Shown here in pieces: positions 41,261 to 44,444 of a stretch of DNA of 44,444 nucleotides. The notes beneath the pieces were generated by a model. That model worked only from the letters and a program-made list of their open reading frames with translations. It was not told the DNA's origin and did not search any database. This DNA is from Bacteroidales bacterium. GTDB taxonomy: Bacteria > Bacteroidota > Bacteroidia > Bacteroidales > P3. The stretch covers positions 1 to 44,444 of the forward strand of contig JAFUWF010000015.1 in NCBI GenBank assembly GCA_017483575.1. The letters are read 5' to 3'. Within the stretch, counting starts at the first letter, position 1. Every line of letters begins with the position of its first letter. A program made the position numbers and the translations under genes.

Positions 41261-41851
41261 TTACGGCAGGGGAACCAGGTTGTTGAAGCCCATGAAGGCC
41301 ATGGCCAGGATACCGGCGGTGACCAACGCGATGGGCACACCCTTCATACCCTTGGGCGTACCGGTGAGCTCCAGCTGCTCGCGGATGCCGGCGAAGATGA
41401 CCAGTGCCAGGGTGAAGCCCACGGCAATGGAGGCGGAGTAGATGACGCTCTCCAGGAAGTTCATGTTCTTCTGGATAACCAGGATGGCCACACCGAGCAC
41501 GGCGCAGTTGGTGGTAATCAGGGGCAGGAAGACTCCCAGGGCCTGATACAGCGCCGGAGCAATCTTCTTCAGCACGATTTCAACCATCTGCACCAGGGCC
41601 GCAATCACAAGGATATAGGCGATGGTCTGCAGGTACTCCAGGTTCAGCGGCACCAGTACATACTGCATGATGAGGTAGGTCACCATCGTGGCCAGCAACA
41701 TCACAAACAGCACGGCGCCGCCCATACCGAGCGAACTCTTCACATCCTTCGACACACCCAGGAACGGGCAGATACCGAGGAACTGAGCCAACACAACGTT
41801 GTTCACGAAGATGGCTCCGATAATCAGCGCGAATATTGAGATTCCTGTCAT
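41261..41851 (-). CDS. rnfA: Rnf complex subunit A
   Basis: RnfA is one of the two inner-membrane subunits that bind the shared iron-sulfur cluster in the Rnf ferredoxin:NAD+ oxidoreductase, which pumps Na+ or H+. The 196 residues have six membrane spans. The signatures FVNNVVLAQFLGICPFLGVSK (Cys near 28) and LPLITTNCAVLGVAI (second Cys) are present, and the end FMGFNNLVPLP is typical of RnfA rather than NqrE. No rnfB, C, D, G or E gene is in the window. It has its own promoter and terminator. Confidence 0.93.
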   Translation of the reverse strand: MTGISIFALIIGAIFVNNVVLAQFLGICPFLGVSKDVKSSLGMGGAVLFVMLLATMVTYLIMQYVLVPLNLEYLQTIAYILVIAALVQMVEIVLKKIAPALYQALGVFLPLITTNCAVLGVAILVIQKNMNFLESVIYSASIAVGFTLALVIFAGIREQLELTGTPKGMKGVPIALVTAGILAMAFMGFNNLVPLP

Positions 41852-41884
41852 AGTTCAGTTGTTTTTTATCCTAAAATCAAAATG

Positions 41885-41892
41885 CAAAAATA
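41885..41892 (-). promoter_or_regulatory. Promoter -7 box of rnfA
   Basis: TATTTTTG on the minus strand, with TTTG 20 bases further upstream. It shows that rnfA can be transcribed without the OadA-like gene. Confidence 0.6.
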
Positions 41893-41919
41893 CACACTTT
41901 TTCCGAACCCACCAAATTA

Positions 41920-41953
41920 TTTTTCATTTTTCATTTTTCATTTTTCACTTTCA
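41920..41953. repeat. TTTTTCA tandem repeat after the OadA-like gene
   Basis: Four 7-base units of TTTTTCA lie in the gap between the OadA-like stop (41956) and the rnfA promoter. Confidence 0.75.
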
Positions 41954-41955
41954 GC

Positions 41956-43725
41956 CTATTCCAACCATCCCAGGACGTCGCCTTTCTTCACCATCTGGCC
42001 TTGTTTGGCGCAGGTGTCCACCACTTTGCCGCCCTTCAGGGCCGTCAGAGGCATCAGCGCATACGGGGCTTCAATGTGGGCCAGCGCGGCACCCTCTTTC
42101 ACCTCCGTGCCGGGGGCCGGAGGGGTGCTCTGGTCGTCGAAGTTGACCTCCCACAGCAAACGGCCTGTGGCCGTGGCCACCATGGGCGTGGCACCTGGGT
42201 GCTTCTGCGAGATGTAGTTCAGCGCGCCGGTGGCATCTGCGCTTTCCGCTTTACTCTTTCCGCTTTCCGCTCTCAGCTGCGCCACCTCCTTGTTGAAACG
42301 CTCCTTGGCAAGTCCGCTCTTGTAGTCGCGGTACTGACGGTCGTGCATGGCAAGCTCGAAGAGCTCCTCGTCGTCCTCGCCGCGGTCCCATCCGTTCTGC
42401 TCCATCTCCTTGATGTACTCCGGCAGGGCGTCGGGATAGGCGTCCTGCGGCACGCCGGTGTAGAACTCCATGCCCTGGGCCTTGGCCAACTCCACGATCT
42501 CTGGGGCCAACGGACCGGGCAACTTGCCGGCACGGCCGAGGATCATGCTCCACGAGTCCTTGTCGATCTGGCTGAAACGGGCCTTGCCCTGGGCCATCGA
42601 GAGCAGGTTCATGACGGCGATGTTCTTAGTGTACTGGCTGAAGGGCGTCACCAACGGAGGGTAGCCCAGCATGGGCCAGATGTGCTCCACCTCCTGGAAC
42701 AGCTGCACCGTGAGCTCCTCGAAGCTCACCTCCGGCTTGCCGTTCTTCTTCAGGGCCATGTTGATGGCACCGTGCACGCCGCGCAGGTCGCTCATCATCG
42801 AACCCATCATGCCGCCCGGCAGGCCGCAGCCCACCAGCAACGAGGTGCTCACACGGTTGCCAGGATTGATGTACAGACCCAGGAAGTCGTCGATGAACTC
42901 CTGCGTCAGCTTGCGGGCCTCCATGTAGGCATCCATGTTGATGTCCTTCACCAGGAATCCGGCGTCCTTGAGCATGGCCTGCACCGAGATGACATCGGGG
43001 TGCACCATGCCCCACGACAGGGGCTCCATGGCGCAGTCTATGACGTCGGCACCCGCCTGGGCCACCATCAACGTCGAGGCCATCGAAAGGCCGGGACCCG
43101 TGTGGCCGTGGTACTGCACCACGATGTGCGGGTACTTGGTCTTGATCTCCTTCACCAGACGGCCCAGCGTGGCGGGACGGCCCACACCGGCCATGTCCTT
43201 CAGGCATATCTCGTCGGCACCGAACTCCACCAGCTTGTCCACAATGCCCATGTAGTACTCCACCGTGTGCACCGGCGAGTGCGTGATGCTCAGGGCCGCC
43301 TGGCTGACCATGCCGGCCTCCTTGGCATACTTCACACTGAACTCCAGATTGCGCGGGTCGTTCAGTCCACAGAACGAACGCATGATGTCGACGCCCTGCG
43401 CCTTCTTCACCTTCGGCATCAGCTGGCGCACGTCTTTCGGCACACCGTACATGCGCAAACCGTTCAGGGCGCGCTCCAACATGTGGGTCTGGATACCGGC
43501 CTTGTTGAAGGCCTTGGTCCAGGCACGGACGGCTTTGTTCGGATTCTCGCCGTACATCAGGTTCACCTGCTCGAAGGCACCGCCGTTGGTCTCTATGCGG
43601 TCGAAGCAACCCATATCCACAATCACCGGAGCAATCTTCTCCAATTGGTCCACTCGCGGTTGGTATTTTCCGCTGCTTTGCCACATGTCGCGGTATACCA
43701 GACTAAATTTTATCTCTTTTGACAT
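41956..43725 (-). CDS. oadA: Carboxyltransferase of the OadA/PycB type with a degenerate biotinyl domain
   Basis: The ATG at 43725 gives 589 residues. The carboxyltransferase TIM barrel (about 1-300) shows FSLVYRDMWQSSG with the metal-binding Asp, the catalytic Lys in CLKDMAG and the YHGHTGPG metal histidines. The PycB/OadA conserved domain follows (about 310-480). A biotinyl-like domain closes the protein (about 515-589). Where the biotinylated lysine (E-A-M-K-M) is expected the sequence is HIEAPYALMPL, with no lysine. It might work with a separate biotin carrier, or be a lyase acting otherwise. An S-G-K-S-K-A-E-S linker is encoded by a repeat. Confidence 0.88.
   Translation of the reverse strand: MSKEIKFSLVYRDMWQSSGKYQPRVDQLEKIAPVIVDMGCFDRIETNGGAFEQVNLMYGENPNKAVRAWTKAFNKAGIQTHMLERALNGLRMYGVPKDVRQLMPKVKKAQGVDIMRSFCGLNDPRNLEFSVKYAKEAGMVSQAALSITHSPVHTVEYYMGIVDKLVEFGADEICLKDMAGVGRPATLGRLVKEIKTKYPHIVVQYHGHTGPGLSMASTLMVAQAGADVIDCAMEPLSWGMVHPDVISVQAMLKDAGFLVKDINMDAYMEARKLTQEFIDDFLGLYINPGNRVSTSLLVGCGLPGGMMGSMMSDLRGVHGAINMALKKNGKPEVSFEELTVQLFQEVEHIWPMLGYPPLVTPFSQYTKNIAVMNLLSMAQGKARFSQIDKDSWSMILGRAGKLPGPLAPEIVELAKAQGMEFYTGVPQDAYPDALPEYIKEMEQNGWDRGEDDEELFELAMHDRQYRDYKSGLAKERFNKEVAQLRAESGKSKAESADATGALNYISQKHPGATPMVATATGRLLWEVNFDDQSTPPAPGTEVKEGAALAHIEAPYALMPLTALKGGKVVDTCAKQGQMVKKGDVLGWLE
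42241..42275. repeat. GAAAGCGGAAAG-type repeat inside the OadA-like gene
   Basis: On the minus strand GCGGAAAGCGGAAAGAGTAA-like units encode R-A-E-S-G-K-S-K-A-E-S, the linker between the PycB domain and the biotinyl-like domain. Confidence 0.75.
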
Positions 43726-43784
43726 AGTGTTAATCCTTTGATACAAAAAACATTACCCCAATATATAAATAATTGGGGATAATG

Positions 43785-43792
43785 CAAATATA
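43785..43792 (-). promoter_or_regulatory. Promoter -7 box of the OadA-like gene
   Basis: TATATTTG on the minus strand, 60 bases before the ATG. A small hairpin (CCCCAAT/ATTGGGG, 43757-43779) lies in the leader. Confidence 0.6.
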
Positions 43793-43880
43793 CAACTTTT
43801 TTTCTTTTCCGCCATCTTTTTCGAAAAAAAACTTCCTCCCCCACCCCTCCTCTTCCACCCCCAACCAACCCCCAACCAAC

Positions 43881-44008
43881 AGGGGTCAAAGAGGTGTCTT
43901 ATTCGACTGTTCTTATATAGTATACATATAGTATACATATACTTCTCATATAGTATTTATATACAGTATATGAATACTATATGAGAAGTATATGTATACT
44001 ATATGACA
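43881..44008 (-). repeat. 11-bp-unit hairpin element, copy 4 (inverted)
   Basis: This copy is in the opposite orientation. The core (43916-44003) has eight units, lacking the outermost left unit, as in copy 2. The conserved flank AAGAACAGTCGAATAAGACA (here reversed) and TTTGACCCCT are present; the left flank is only partly similar to copies 1 and 3. It lies between the OadA-like gene and the right MITE-like element. Confidence 0.9.
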
Positions 44009-44073
44009 TGGGTGGTATTTAGGGGGTGGTTGACAGGGTCTTATGTCTTCCCTACACGGTCCTCGGTCTTCCC

Positions 44074-44238
44074 TACACACTCCTCAGTCAGCCCTGGAAG
44101 GGCTGCCAGCTCCCCTAACTTAGGGGAGCAGTTAGGATAGCTAAGTAGGGGAGTAGTTTAGTTTGTGGCGTTGCTATCTTGGCTCCTCCCCTAAGTTAGG
44201 GGAGGTGGCCGCCCGGAGGGCGGACGGAGGAGTGTGTC
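44074..44238. mobile_element. MITE-like palindromic element, right copy
   Basis: An inverted copy of 240-379 with the same four hairpins, bounded by AGGAGTGTGTC (44228-44238) and TACACACTCCT (44074-44084). Its central spacer is about 25 bases longer, containing an extra ACTCCCCTACTTAG. Only two units of the adjacent 22-bp array remain (44041-44080). Confidence 0.7.
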
Positions 44239-44249
44239 GGGTAGACATG

Positions 44250-44287
44250 AAAAAAATCCCGCACGGGGTTGCCGTGCGGGGATTTTG
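44250..44287 (-). terminator. Intrinsic terminator of the right T9SS gene
   Basis: On the minus strand AAATCCCCGCACGG pairs with CCGTGCGGGATTT around a short loop and is followed by T residues. The stem resembles the left-hand terminator, but the loop differs. Confidence 0.85.
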
Positions 44288-44297
44288 TTACAGAGTG

Positions 44298-44444
44298 GGT
44301 AGTGTTACTTCACGATGAGCTTGCGGATGGCGTTGACTTGTTCGCCGGTGATGCGGACGAAGTAGGCGCCCTGGGCGTAGCCCGTGAGGTCGATGGTGAG
44401 GTTTCCGCTCTCCACTTTCCACTCTCCGTTCACGCGGCCGTTCA
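44298..44444. repeat. Window-terminal inverted repeat, right copy
   Basis: Reverse complement identical to 1-147. See the left copy. Confidence 0.9.
44305..44442 (-). CDS. T9SS cargo protein, C-terminal sorting domain only (partial)
   Basis: The minus-strand frame enters from the window edge and stops at 44305-44307. Its 45 residues are identical to the left-end sorting domain, including the G-E-W-K-V-E-S-G stretch encoded by a GAAAGTGGAGAG repeat. It is either a second cargo gene with a shared tail or the same repeat seen from the other side of an assembly break. Confidence 0.8.
   Translation of the reverse strand, partial: NGRVNGEWKVESGNLTIDLTGYAQGAYFVRITGEQVNAIRKLIVK

Noticed and set aside
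41261-41851. NqrE instead of RnfA
   Set aside because: The FVNNVVLAQFLGICPFLGVSK stretch and the FMGFNNLV end fit RnfA better than the NqrE pattern.
1-44444. Linear plasmid or phage with terminal inverted repeats
   Set aside because: The ends are inverted copies, but they encode a truncated protein tail and the content is housekeeping chromosomal genes. An assembly break at a repeat explains it better.

Overview
The window looks like chromosomal DNA from an uncultured member of the Bacteroidota, most likely Bacteroidales. Three things support this. Several genes encode type IX secretion (T9SS) cargo tails: the two window ends, an M1 peptidase with a C-terminal sorting domain, and a CHU_C/type B protein. 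Many genes are preceded by the Bacteroidota promoter pattern TTTG-N19-TAnnTTTG, or at least its -7 half. Families such as DUF4491, lipoproteins with a C-x-G-x-PTGGPKD start, and a PorE-like TPR/PD40/OmpA protein are typical of the group. Coding DNA is GC-rich and intergenic DNA is sharply AT-rich. No rRNA, tRNA, CRISPR array, phage or transposase gene was recognised.

Layout. Positions 554-16523 are an almost unbroken minus-strand run. Read in transcription order it is pth, coaX, an outer-membrane barrel, a TPR protein, lptC, lpxD, two SGNH hydrolases, an MBOAT O-acyltransferase, an LtaS-like phosphoglycerol transferase, DUF4491, a small membrane protein, efp, an M28 peptidase and a Rieske-like lipoprotein. 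This is largely an envelope-building block: lipid A acylation, LPS export and probable O-acylation of a periplasmic glycan. kbl (plus) faces fabD (minus) across a long shared inverted repeat. Minus genes then follow: lipocalin-like lipoprotein, flippase, Ig-like lipoprotein, DUF7935-like protein and a sirtuin.

Positions 24.1-26.8 kb form a small accessory island of lower GC. It holds a DUF4160 / DUF2442-HTH pair, a divergent DUF3791-DUF3990-DUF3791 cassette bracketed by a perfect 46-bp direct repeat that carries a promoter, and a broken fic gene. After it come a minus operon (M1 peptidase, small barrel, rbfA, LolC/E-like permease), plus-strand genes (42-aa lipoprotein, SprT-like protease, T9SS type B protein, ackA), minus creD and a regulator/membrane pair, plus porE-like and trpS, then minus small lipoprotein, rnfA and an OadA-like carboxyltransferase.

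The most unusual content is non-genic. (1) Four copies of an AT-rich hairpin element are built from 11-bp units arranged as an inverted tandem array. One copy is a perfect 99-nt inverted repeat with paired (compensatory) differences from the others, and copies lie 12-15 kb apart. (2) The two window ends mirror each other: 147 bp are identical and inverted (a T9SS tail), followed by a terminator and a MITE-like element ending in GACACACTCCT. (3) Many short degenerate tandem repeats of different 'words' sit at gene junctions and also inside reading frames without breaking them, sometimes supplying the start codon, signal peptide or last residues of a protein.
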